From Lachnospiraceae bacterium (GTDB taxonomy: Bacteria; Bacillota; Clostridia; Lachnospirales; Lachnospiraceae): 64,000 bases of DNA. The first letter of the stretch is position 1. Every line of letters begins with the position of its first letter. The DNA lies in the NCBI GenBank assembly GCA_021199495.1, contig JAJQHY010000055.1, forward strand, positions 85,117 to 149,116. Direction: 5' to 3'. Positions 17,636-25,821 of this stretch are shown here, piece by piece. Below the pieces are notes generated by a model. That model searched no databases and was not told the DNA's origin. It saw only the letters and a program-made list of their open reading frames with translations. The position numbers were made by a program, and so were the translations under genes.

Positions 17636-18325
17636 TCAGATGCTGCGTCGCCGCAGGATTGTAATGACCTTGCCCTCGACGTCTTTTAAGGAAATCGCGC
17701 CGTAGTCGCGGCTGTCTGTGCCGTTCGTGCGGTAGTCGCAGAGGATAAACACGCAGTTTTCCGGTACGGTGAAGGGATAGGAAATTCCGTCCTTCGCATA
17801 GGTGGAGAAAAGGATTTCTCCGGTCTGCGCAGTGCCGTTGACAATGAGCGTTCCGCTGTCCCCCATCGAGACAACATCGCCCGCCCGGGCGACCACGCGG
17901 CCGATTTTCAACTCCCCGTCGACTTCGTAGACCACCACATCATTTTTGCTGTAGCTACTCTGCAGTCGATAGGTGATCACCAGATCCCCCGCCTCCATCG
18001 TCGGAAACATGCTTTCATCCGGCATCTGCGTGATCAGCAGAAACTGCGTCAGCATAAGCCACCCGACAATGACGATCGCCAGCGCCCGCAGTGCCAGACT
18101 GATATAGCCTTTGCGGACTTCGACGCCGATGCGACGTTTGCGAATGATCTGCGCCGCGGTTAAAGGCTCGCCAGTCTTGCCAGATTTCCTTACCTTTGGA
18201 AGCTTGCCGGAAGTGGAAGACTTATCATTTCGGCGGTTTCCTGCCTGACGGGCGATTATGGACGGTTCATCCAATGGAACCTCCTGCAGTTGCCAGTTGT
18301 TCAATGCCTCATCATTCCTGGTCAT
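17636..18325 (-). CDS. Signal-peptidase-like pilus assembly protein (SipA/LepA-type)
   Basis: A 229-residue S26-fold protein with a long basic cytoplasmic N-terminus (about 1-75), one membrane helix (about 78-98) and the peptidase domain. Box B is present with Ser105 in DESMFPTMEAGD. Box D reads KIGRVVARAGD, where active enzymes have KRVxGxPGD, so the general-base lysine position is Gly142. Box E NGTDSRDYG is kept. In group A streptococcus the pilus protein SipA has the same fold, lacks catalytic residues and acts as an assembly factor; the gene order here supports the same role. It overlaps the upstream coiled-coil gene by 14 nt. Confidence 0.85.
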   Translation of the reverse strand: MTRNDEALNNWQLQEVPLDEPSIIARQAGNRRNDKSSTSGKLPKVRKSGKTGEPLTAAQIIRKRRIGVEVRKGYISLALRALAIVIVGWLMLTQFLLITQMPDESMFPTMEAGDLVITYRLQSSYSKNDVVVYEVDGELKIGRVVARAGDVVSMGDSGTLIVNGTAQTGEILFSTYAKDGISYPFTVPENCVFILCDYRTNGTDSRDYGAISLKDVEGKVITILRRRSI

Positions 18326-18716
18326 TGTGCCGCCCTTCGCTGCGCTGCAGCTGCCGCAGACGCGCTGCCAGCTTCTCGTATTCAGCCTTCACGGTTTTCA
18401 GAGTCCGGCGGTATTTCTCCACCTTTTCGGAAGCTGCCTCGGCGTACTCCTCCAGCTGCAGGTCATGCCTTGCCCGCTCCGCGATCAGCGCCGCCTCGTA
18501 CAGCGAATTCAGCTCGTCCAGCTTTTTCCAGACATCCGCCTCGTCGACCCCGCCGACCATGGCGCGCTTAAATTTCACCGTTTTCAGCCATTCCAGCATC
18601 TTTTCATGCTCTGCGTTCTGCGGCTCCATTTCGGAAATCCCCTCCGGGAGGCTTGCCGCCTCCCGTCCGGGCCGCCGCTTGATCTGGCGATCTTTCTGTT
18701 TATTCTTCATTGCCAT
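18312..18716 (-). CDS. Cytoplasmic coiled-coil protein of pilus locus 1
   Basis: A 134-residue, highly charged protein without signal peptide or membrane helix. A basic start (MAMKNKQKDRQIKRRPGR) is followed by VKFKRAMVGGVDEADVWKKLDELNSLYEAAL (about 48-78) and a continuous heptad-rich helix to the end. The GGVDEADVWKKLDEL segment loosely recalls the membrane-curvature-sensing N-terminus of DivIVA proteins, but I cannot assign it. The start is uncertain (ATG at 18716 or 18710, TTG at 18722). It lies between the adhesin and signal-peptidase-like genes with coupled spacing, so it probably assists pilus export or positioning. Confidence 0.75.
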   Translation of the reverse strand: MAMKNKQKDRQIKRRPGREAASLPEGISEMEPQNAEHEKMLEWLKTVKFKRAMVGGVDEADVWKKLDELNSLYEAALIAERARHDLQLEEYAEAASEKVEKYRRTLKTVKAEYEKLAARLRQLQRSEGRHNDQE

Positions 18717-18731
18717 ATTCAATTCTCTGGC

Positions 18732-21700
18732 TTACAGAAGCCTTCTGCGTCTGCCAAACAGCACCACGCCGCCAAGGACTGCCACACCCGCCAGCATGAG
18801 GAGGTAGGGGAGGGAGTCGAGGTCAATTCCAGTGTCGGGGTCAATGTCATAGTCGTTGATTACCAGAATGGCATCGTAGTCCGCACTGACCGTTATATCA
18901 GCCTTGCCATTTGTATAGTTAACTTCCTGATACGCTCCGTCTGTTTTATTGAAATAATACGTGCCATTATCATTGATCAACGACCCGTAAAGGACTGTTA
19001 CTGTATAGCCACTGTTATTGGTTTCTGATAATGTGATTGTTGAGCCTATACCAGCAGAGATATTTTCCTGCTTTTCACCATCGCTCAACTCAAAACCGCC
19101 AGTCACAAGTTCATTCGAATTTGCATCAGTCAAACTAAAAGAAAACTTTTTGGTTTCGTCACCCATATTGCCGGTGACTTCCTTGATAACGGTGATGGTC
19201 GTATTTTTCAGGCTGTTTGTGATGGTAACTTCCGCATCCTTGCCAAGAAGGATTTCACCATCTGAGCCTTCCACTTTTCCATCAATTGAATAGGTTCCAC
19301 TCACCAACGTCTTTGTATATTCAGCCGAATAGGTATCTGTATCCAGATATTCATCACTTACCAATTCTGTCACACGGAAACTCGTTCCTGACAGAATTTG
19401 TGTCAGCACAACTGTATAACCTACCGGCACACCCGACACAATTCCATTTGTTGTAGTTCCGCAAACCACTGCAGTTGTTCCACTGCTCGTCAGAGTACCT
19501 TCGTTGTTGTAATAAAAATACTCTGTCGTTGTGCTGTCGCCATTAGTCGTATATTTCACCAGATAATAGCTTCCAGAATAATCCGCAAGGTAACCGTCCT
19601 GATCCTCCAACTCAATATAGAAGCTGAATGTGTCATCGGATGTCTGGCCGGAAGTCATTTCCTTTGTGATACGAAGTTCCCGGCTGTTTGCAGCGGAGCA
19701 GTTGTTTGTAAATGTCACCAGGTAACGGTTTTGTACCTTTGCGACAGAAGACTGGGCGACTCCTTCCGTTTCCTCTATCTGATCACCATAATCATCATAA
19801 CCATAAACTGCCGTATGATTCACCAGAACCGTGTCATAATATTCTGATTCCACACCGACTTCAGCCACATAATACAATCGATTCATCTGCAGTCCAGAAA
19901 TAGTGGCAGTTTCACCGGGTTTCAGATAAAATACGTAATATGTTGTGCCATTGTACGTTACTTCAGTCAAAGAAGTTAATGTGCTTGTATTTCCTGAGTT
20001 ATCTGTTTTAGTAACCGTTATGTTTTCCGTACTCATCAGAGAATTGGTTAACTGTACATATGAAGAGCTATACGTCTGATTTCCGCTTGCATCTGTCGAA
20101 GCGACTTCCTGCAAATACACCTGGAATGCAAACTCCACATCTGCATAATTTTCCTTGTCAGTATTGGAAAGTTCTTTTTTTACCTGAATTCCACTCTCTT
20201 CAATAATCGGAAGATTGAATTTCATATGCAGGTTGGAAGCACCGGCGCCGCGCTCCATATAAAACATTTTAAGCGTGTGTGCTGTATAGTCTGCAAAGGT
20301 ATCACCATCAAAATACTCATTCACCAATGAATCATCCCAGGCGGTTCCGTCCGGGAAGACACCAGCTTCTTTAAACATGGCTTTAATTGTTGTATTCTGT
20401 ACATCAGCAACACCATCATTGTCTATATCGCCCAATTCTACATGAACGACTCCTGTTGCAAAATCAATATAGCCGGAATGTGCATCATGTATGCCGCCAA
20501 TATCCAGAACCAGCACATCATCAATGTAAACCCAAAGATCATCATCCCCGTTGAACTCATATCTCATATCAACCATTTCACCAGCTGATTCCACCTTGCC
20601 ATTTTCCGGCTGATAAAATTCTGCTTCCAGATACATTCCGAACTCATAATCATTCGTTCCCTGGGTTTTATAAAGGTTCTCGTCATAACGATCATCACTT
20701 TCGGTTAATGCATTCCCATCCTCATCATAGAGATTCGTATTTGTGGAGAAACCACCATTCACAATAGCGTTATATGGCATAAAGTTGCCACGCATATAAA
20801 AATATGATTCCTCATTGCTGGGCGTTCCGATCTGTTCATACACCGTGAAGTTGCTACTGCTTCCCAGATAAGCATAATTTTCAAAGCTGCTGTACTCAAG
20901 ATAGCCGGTCTCTTCATAGGTACTTTCCAGGAACAGATAATTTACTTCTGTTCCTCCGCTGAACAATTCTGCTAAAGAAATCCCATTTGCTGTCACAGGA
21001 TAGCCATCATTTCCCAGCACTCTTCGAAGAAGGTTTTGTGTTACTCCACCATTATTTGTGTAATAATCACCTCCTATTATCGAATCATAACTGCTACTGC
21101 CAGATGTAAGCTGAGCTGCAGCATAATAATCTATCATTCGTATAGTGATACCCATAGATTCGCTGTCAACCGTTTCAACTGTAGTCAATGTATCCTTGGT
21201 ATATATCAGATACACATTTACCGTATTATCTGTTTTCTGACTTCCGTTACTATCTGTCCACTTATACCAGTCTCCGCTATAATAATTCCATCCGTTGTTA
21301 TAACTGATATCTGTAGCTGTTGTTCCCTCCACTGAATCCAAGTGTGCCGTTACATAATAATATCCCGATTTTCCGTTATATGTTTTTCCAACTACATCCA
21401 GTCCATCCTCGCCATTACTTCCAGAATCAGTTAAACTTCCAGTACCAGATACCGTCTGACTCCCGGAAATTCCTAATGCTTCAGATATATCATTTCCACT
21501 CTCATCATAAAAATATAGGACAGCTTTCTTTGTCTGTATATTGGACGTCCACGTAACTGTATATGTCGAAAAGCTTTCCACTTCGAATTCTGCCGTTACT
21601 GCTTCATTTCCCACTGTCACAGTGCCGTCAGTCTCATCTGCCACATCAGCCACAGTCTGCACTTCGATACTACCATTATCACTTTCAGCCAGATGTTGCA

Positions 21701-22697
21701 CCGCTAAAGAATCTGTGTCCATATCCTCGTCCAGGAGAGACGCTTCCACATTCATCTTCACAGTTACAGATCCCTGCTCGGGTTCAATTTTATTACCGTC
21801 AGCACCAAAGAAGCTTATATCCAGAGCAACAAATCCATCATATTCTATTCCGCTCTCTTCCAACGCCGCTTCCGCTTCACTGTACTGATCCGCAGTTTCG
21901 TCATCAGCGCTCAGAAGTGTAACGGTCATGGTCGTACCTGCCGGAAAAACACCCACCTCTGCGGTTGCTTCCACTGTGATGCCGTCTACTGTCACGGTCT
22001 CACTGTATCCACTTTCTTCCGAAGGATCTGTTTTGGCAGCCGCCTCAGACACAATCTTTGTACTTTCTTTTGAAGAAGTCTCTGTCACAGCAGAAGACTG
22101 CTCCGCTGTGTCTGTCTCAACAGTCTCTGCGACTTCTCCCGTCCCGTCTTCTTCAACAGTCTCCGCAACAGTTTCATCCGCTTCTGCCTCTGTGCTGTTA
22201 TCAACGGATGTCTCCATAACGGTTCCATTTACTTCCGCAGTACTTTCAGCAGAATTCTCCGCAGCAGTTTCTTCCGTTTCTGTCTGAACCTCTTCTGGTG
22301 CCTGTTCTGTCACATCTTCTGCGTTTTCGGCTTCCGTGGTCTCGTACGTTGTTTCAGCAGTCCCAGACCCTTCCGTTGTTTCAGTTTCCGTGACTTCCTC
22401 AACCGTATCATCAGCCGCAGTCTCATCCTCTTCATCTGTTTCGGTTTCCGCGACTTCCTCAACCGTCTCATCGGCTTTGGTCTCGTCCGGGGTTTCAGCG
22501 GTCTCAGCCTCGTCTGCTGTTTCAGCGGCTTCGGTCTCGTCTGTCTCTGCGATTTCAACAGCTTCCACTGTCACATCAGACTCCGCCTCCGCTGTTACAT
22601 TTGCGGAGATGACACTGCTTCCCAGCAAAGCCAGGCAGAGCAATAAGCTCAACCCCTTCTTCATCCGGCCTTTTCCCGCCAAAAGCTTATGTATCAT
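18732..22697 (-). CDS. Large pilus tip adhesin with fibro-slime/PA14-like domain
   Basis: A 1321-residue surface protein, first gene of pilus locus 1. Order: signal peptide (about 12-35); a Glu/Thr/Ala-rich low-complexity region to about 225; a beta-rich region with TVTVDGITVEATAEVG; a fibro-slime/PA14-like domain at about 520-850, with YEFNGDDDLWVYIDDVLVLDIGG followed by GIHDAHSGYIDFATG, typical of carbohydrate- or surface-binding modules; then several Spy0128-type domains (LRITKEMTSG, TITVIKEVTGNMGD); and the signal DPDTG-IDLDSLPYLLML, a helix and GRRRRLL. AGGAGG precedes the ATG at 22697. It corresponds to Cpa at the pilus tip in FCT islands. A 147-nt gap separates it from the AP2 pseudogene. 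Confidence 0.88.
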   Translation of the reverse strand: MIHKLLAGKGRMKKGLSLLLCLALLGSSVISANVTAEAESDVTVEAVEIAETDETEAAETADEAETAETPDETKADETVEEVAETETDEEDETAADDTVEEVTETETTEGSGTAETTYETTEAENAEDVTEQAPEEVQTETEETAAENSAESTAEVNGTVMETSVDNSTEAEADETVAETVEEDGTGEVAETVETDTAEQSSAVTETSSKESTKIVSEAAAKTDPSEESGYSETVTVDGITVEATAEVGVFPAGTTMTVTLLSADDETADQYSEAEAALEESGIEYDGFVALDISFFGADGNKIEPEQGSVTVKMNVEASLLDEDMDTDSLAVQHLAESDNGSIEVQTVADVADETDGTVTVGNEAVTAEFEVESFSTYTVTWTSNIQTKKAVLYFYDESGNDISEALGISGSQTVSGTGSLTDSGSNGEDGLDVVGKTYNGKSGYYYVTAHLDSVEGTTATDISYNNGWNYYSGDWYKWTDSNGSQKTDNTVNVYLIYTKDTLTTVETVDSESMGITIRMIDYYAAAQLTSGSSSYDSIIGGDYYTNNGGVTQNLLRRVLGNDGYPVTANGISLAELFSGGTEVNYLFLESTYEETGYLEYSSFENYAYLGSSSNFTVYEQIGTPSNEESYFYMRGNFMPYNAIVNGGFSTNTNLYDEDGNALTESDDRYDENLYKTQGTNDYEFGMYLEAEFYQPENGKVESAGEMVDMRYEFNGDDDLWVYIDDVLVLDIGGIHDAHSGYIDFATGVVHVELGDIDNDGVADVQNTTIKAMFKEAGVFPDGTAWDDSLVNEYFDGDTFADYTAHTLKMFYMERGAGASNLHMKFNLPIIEESGIQVKKELSNTDKENYADVEFAFQVYLQEVASTDASGNQTYSSSYVQLTNSLMSTENITVTKTDNSGNTSTLTSLTEVTYNGTTYYVFYLKPGETATISGLQMNRLYYVAEVGVESEYYDTVLVNHTAVYGYDDYGDQIEETEGVAQSSVAKVQNRYLVTFTNNCSAANSRELRITKEMTSGQTSDDTFSFYIELEDQDGYLADYSGSYYLVKYTTNGDSTTTEYFYYNNEGTLTSSGTTAVVCGTTTNGIVSGVPVGYTVVLTQILSGTSFRVTELVSDEYLDTDTYSAEYTKTLVSGTYSIDGKVEGSDGEILLGKDAEVTITNSLKNTTITVIKEVTGNMGDETKKFSFSLTDANSNELVTGGFELSDGEKQENISAGIGSTITLSETNNSGYTVTVLYGSLINDNGTYYFNKTDGAYQEVNYTNGKADITVSADYDAILVINDYDIDPDTGIDLDSLPYLLMLAGVAVLGGVVLFGRRRRLL

Positions 22698-22754
22698 AAG
22701 AAATACCTCCTGCTGCTAAATATTTGTTGTATCCTTATTTTCTATTGAAACATT

Positions 22755-22775
22755 CAAACGGACGGTTCCGTCCTG
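22755..22775. promoter_or_regulatory. Perfect inverted repeat upstream of the locus-1 adhesin
   Basis: GGACGG-TT-CCGTCC lies about 65 nt before the adhesin ribosome site. Symmetry and position fit an operator or small leader hairpin; no regulator is known. Confidence 0.4.
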
Positions 22776-22844
22776 AATTGAAATGTTACTGTCTGCGTTT
22801 GTCTTCTGCATTGAACTGCAGCCACTGTGTCAGCTTCTTCCTGC

Positions 22845-23710
22845 CTATGCGTTTTCCTGCAACTTTTCCGCCGTTTCATGCTCCCTGTAATACCGCTCCA
22901 GGAAATCCGTGTACATCTCCTCGGCTCTCTCGCGCGCCTTTACCGCATCCTGCTTTTTTCATAAGCTCCCAGATAATAGGTCCTGCCTTTAAAGACAATC
23001 TGTGAAGCCCAGCGACCGGTCTTTCTCTGCGGATAGACTCCGGTGTGTCCACTCGTGTTTGTGCTGTAGCGGCGTTTACCGTTTAATTCCAGCTGCCTGA
23101 CAGAAGTACCTTCCGCCAGCTTTAAATGATTTCGGGCTGTTTCAGACCGCATGCACCCGCAGCTCTTCGTTTTCCCGGACAGCAACAATGTCTGTCCGAC
23201 AATCGTCTCGTTTCCGCAGTCACACAGGCACTTCCAGTGATGCATGCCGTTTTCTTTTCCCGCGTAGTCCGTCACGACAAGCTTTCCAAAGCGCTGTCCA
23301 ATCAAATCCTTTAATGCCGGTCGCGTCAGGCAGCCGCAGCTTTTGCGGTATCCCGCCTGCAGCTGATGCAGGGAGGCGTCCACCTCACCACCGCAGTCAC
23401 AGACGCAATGTCAGTAATATGAACCGCTTTTGTCCTTTTTGCCTGTACAGTATTGAGCCGTCAGCATCCCGAACCTTTGTCCGGTCACGTCGCGCTGACG
23501 TGTGGAAAAACGCTTCGTCAGACAGCCGCAGTCCGTCATCGTTCCGCGCTCGAGCGTCCTCTTATCAACCCTGACCATGCTTCCGCAGTCGCAACGGCAG
23601 TTCCAGACAATATATCCGTTTTTGCGCTCTCCCGAATCGTTCATCACCGTCAGGTTCCCAATCCGGCAGCCGGGTTTGATCTTTTTGTTGGCTGTCATTT
23701 TGTCTGACAT
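22845..23710 (-). pseudogene. Broken AP2-domain DNA-binding protein with repeated Cys-rich modules
   Basis: Three reading-frame pieces join into one protein. The N-terminal part (23710-23411) has the repeated module (D)xTGQRFGxL..W.C.CDCG..V....L..G...CGCL; it stops at a TGA (23411-23413) exactly where the module needs Trp before HCVCDCG, so TGG to TGA is the simplest change. The frame resumes unchanged to about 22950, through two more modules and an AP2-like segment (NTSGHTGVYPQRKTGRWASQIVFKGRTYYLGAYEK). There a run of six A shifts it; with one more A it reads on as DAVKARERAEEMYTDFLERYY to a TAG at 22845. Related intact proteins are common in phages and integrative elements. It lies between the inverted-repeat segment and the pilus adhesin. 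Confidence 0.85.
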
Positions 23711-23762
23711 TTATTTACCGCCTTTGTGATTTTCACGACATTTGGCCACTTGAAATATTCTG

Positions 23763-24202
23763 TAAGTAAGTCACTTAAAGAAAAACCGGCTTCTTTTGCC
23801 TAAAAATAAGGCATTTGAATTGCTCTGCGCAGCTTTTCGACCACTTTTCTGACCACTTTTTCCGACTACTGCCTCCCGTCTGACCACTACTCTATAAGTC
23901 ACTTGATCACAGTTGAATTATGGTTTGTCACTTTTCTCTGAAATACATGAATGGTTATGCATCGCACATCATAATCGTTTTTAACTTAGAACAGAGTCAT
24001 AATCTACGTTGGTAAAAGCTTTATTTATCGAATTTTCCCTGATTACAGCCCCAACACACATAAAAGGTCGAAAAAAAAACGAAATTATTTGCAAAATCTG
24101 TATTGACGCATACCAAAAAAAGTTATAAACTCACTGTTAAGCATACCGCACTCTGCTAAAAGTGTGTGTTGACCACTGGGTTTTCTTTAAGTGACTTACT
24201 TA
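23763..24202. repeat. Candidate invertible DNA segment bounded by perfect 22-bp inverted repeats
   Basis: TAAGTAAGTCACTTAAAGAA (first 20 of 22 bp) at 23763-23784 is perfectly inverted at 24181-24202, enclosing 396 bp with no gene. The segment sits between the start of the AP2 pseudogene/pilus locus 1 and the 3' end of a tyrosine recombinase gene, the usual setting of a phase-variable promoter. A partial third copy (TAAGTCACTT) lies at 23895-23904. GACCACT-type direct repeats occur at 23839, 23851, 23864 (GACTACT), 23882 and 24171 and could be arm-type binding sites. The rest of the 23711-24325 gap holds only the recombinase terminator. Confidence 0.7.
24103..24129 (+). promoter_or_regulatory. 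Possible promoter inside the invertible segment, now pointing right
   Basis: TTGACG (24103-24108) and TATAAA (24124-24129) with a 15-nt spacer, shorter than ideal. In the present orientation transcription would run into the terminator at 24254-24294. After inversion it would lie about 130 nt before the AP2 pseudogene and read towards pilus locus 1. Confidence 0.35.
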
Positions 24203-24253
24203 GAGTACATTTTCCTTAAGTCTCCTCTTAAGGTTTATTTTGTTAAAAGAAAA

Positions 24254-24300
24254 GCGCCAGGGAAAGCAATGTCATCCATTGCCGCCCCGGCGCCATTTTT
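24254..24300. terminator. Bidirectional terminator after the recombinase gene
   Basis: GCGCCAGGG...GCAATG pairs with CATTGC...CCCCGGCGC; T runs follow on both strands. It ends the recombinase message and would also block rightward transcription leaving the invertible segment. Confidence 0.7.
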
Positions 24301-24325
24301 ATTTTCTATGATTCAGTTCTGCCCT

Positions 24326-25615
24326 TCACCGCTCCTGTCCAAAGCACGTCAGCTTATTCACCTGCTCCTTCTTCGTATCCAGGGACGGATGCACGTAGCG
24401 CTGCATCGTGATTTCCACATCAGAATGCCCCATGATTTCGCTTAAGGACTTGATGTCCACGCCGCTCTCCACGCACCGCGTCGCAAAGGTGTGCCGCAGA
24501 CTGTGCCAGGTGTGATCCTCCAGGCCGCACTTTTTTAAAAGCCGCTTGAACCGCGCCAGACAGGCTCTGGGTTCCATGAGCTTTTCCGTGCCAGTCAGCA
24601 GATATGTCTCGTCCGCCCCGCGTCGCTCTTTGAAATACTGTAAAACCGTCTCCGGCAAGGGAACGACGCGGAGAGAGCAGTCCGTCTTAGGTCTGCCGAT
24701 GATAATCTTAGTACCCGCCTTTTTTCCATCTTCCAGATTCTGAAGACGCGTCACCGTCTTCGTGATCCGGACAGTTCCGTTGCGAAAATCAAAGTCACCC
24801 CATTTCAGCGCACAGACCTCACCGATTCTGAGTCCTCCGTAGAGGGAAAGCAAAATACCCAGGGTAAAAGGATTGTCCCTCGCAAGCGCCTCCTCTTCAA
24901 TCCGCCGCTGCTCCTGTCTGGTCAGTACATGAATTTTCTTCTGCCTGACCGTAACAGCGGGACAGGAGGGAATTGCTTCAATCAGGTTCTTCTCATTGGC
25001 ATACTTGAGAACCTGTTTTAAAATCACCTTTATATCTGCCACGGTTTTGATTGCCAGCGGGCCGTTATCTTCCCTGCGTCCATGTTCCTTTTTTGCATTC
25101 AGGAAATCTGAAATGAAGTCCGATGTAATTTCTGTCAGAGGAATGTCAGCGAGCTGAGGCAGCAGCTGATTTCTGATCATTGCGGAATAATATACATAAG
25201 TAGATTCTCTGACAACTGGCTCTTTGTAATGAAGCCATTCTGCAGCCGCATACCGGAATAAGGTCGTATCATCAGCACATTTGTCATTCTGACTGGCCGC
25301 AGCAGCTTTCGGACTTTCCTGATATACGCCACCCGCATTCTGCGAAAGCTTTTCTTTCCCGGAATCCGCTGCTGATTTTTCCTCCATCGGCGCCGGTACG
25401 CGGACGGATTTGCGCGGCAGCATGGTCTGTCTGTAAATCGCTCCCTTCTGCCGTTCCTCCAGCAGAAATTCCTGCTTCTTGTCCAGAACCTCATCGTACG
25501 TTTTCCCGTACAGATACTTGTAGCTGGTCTTTCCGTTCTTCGGAGTGTCAATTACAATTCTGGCCTCCCATCTTCCATCCGTTCTTCTGCGAATGTTTTC
25601 ACTTCCTGTTTTCAT
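24326..25615 (-). CDS. Tyrosine recombinase (integrase/invertase family)
   Basis: A 429-residue site-specific recombinase. N-terminal arm-binding domain of the AP2-like type (ENIRRRTDGRWEARIVIDTPKNGKTSYKYLYGKTYDEV), a variable linker (about 55-130), a SAM-like core-binding domain (about 130-215), and a catalytic domain with the full set: Arg in GGLRIGEVCALKW, HSLRHTFATRC, GHSDVEITMQRY with nucleophile Tyr near residue 411. AGAGG precedes the ATG. No excisionase, transposase or conjugation genes are nearby. Its 3' end lies 124 bp from the inverted-repeat segment, so local inversion is the most economical role; a remnant of an integrative element is the alternative. Confidence 0.92.
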   Translation of the reverse strand: MKTGSENIRRRTDGRWEARIVIDTPKNGKTSYKYLYGKTYDEVLDKKQEFLLEERQKGAIYRQTMLPRKSVRVPAPMEEKSAADSGKEKLSQNAGGVYQESPKAAAASQNDKCADDTTLFRYAAAEWLHYKEPVVRESTYVYYSAMIRNQLLPQLADIPLTEITSDFISDFLNAKKEHGRREDNGPLAIKTVADIKVILKQVLKYANEKNLIEAIPSCPAVTVRQKKIHVLTRQEQRRIEEEALARDNPFTLGILLSLYGGLRIGEVCALKWGDFDFRNGTVRITKTVTRLQNLEDGKKAGTKIIIGRPKTDCSLRVVPLPETVLQYFKERRGADETYLLTGTEKLMEPRACLARFKRLLKKCGLEDHTWHSLRHTFATRCVESGVDIKSLSEIMGHSDVEITMQRYVHPSLDTKKEQVNKLTCFGQER

Positions 25616-25662
25616 CTTTCGTACCTCTCTTTCTTCTTTCGTAAGCAGTCAGGAAATATTCC

Positions 25663-25706
25663 TGACCCCGCCTTAGCGGGTGCCTACCGACGGCCTTTTG
25701 CCGTCA
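25663..25706. repeat. Two short hairpins upstream of the recombinase gene
   Basis: CCCGCCTTAGCGGG and GACGGCCTTTTGCCGTC lie side by side in the 206-nt divergent region between recombinase and kinase genes. They could insulate or attenuate recombinase transcription. Confidence 0.45.
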
Positions 25707-25759
25707 TAACAGGTACAATTCATTCTATACTGCGACCATTTCAAAAAGATACAGAGCAG

Positions 25760-25799
25760 TGAAATTTCACTTGCATGAAGTTTCAGGTCTGCCTATAAT
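25760..25799 (+). promoter_or_regulatory. Promoter of the kinase-regulator pair with two palindromic boxes
   Basis: TTGCAT (25771-25776) and TATAAT (25794-25799) with a 17-nt spacer. Two related 10-bp boxes, TGAAATTTCA (25760-25769) and TGAAGTTTCA (25776-25785), flank the -35 hexamer with 16-nt periodicity and could be LytTR-regulator sites for autoregulation. Confidence 0.7.
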
Positions 25800-25821
25800 G
25801 AAAAAAATGGGAGGCGCAGAC

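Noticed and set aside
22842..25615. Complete integrative element or prophage around the recombinase
   Set aside because: Only a recombinase and one broken AP2-type gene are present; no replication, conjugation, capsid or excisionase genes and no clear attachment-site pair were seen.
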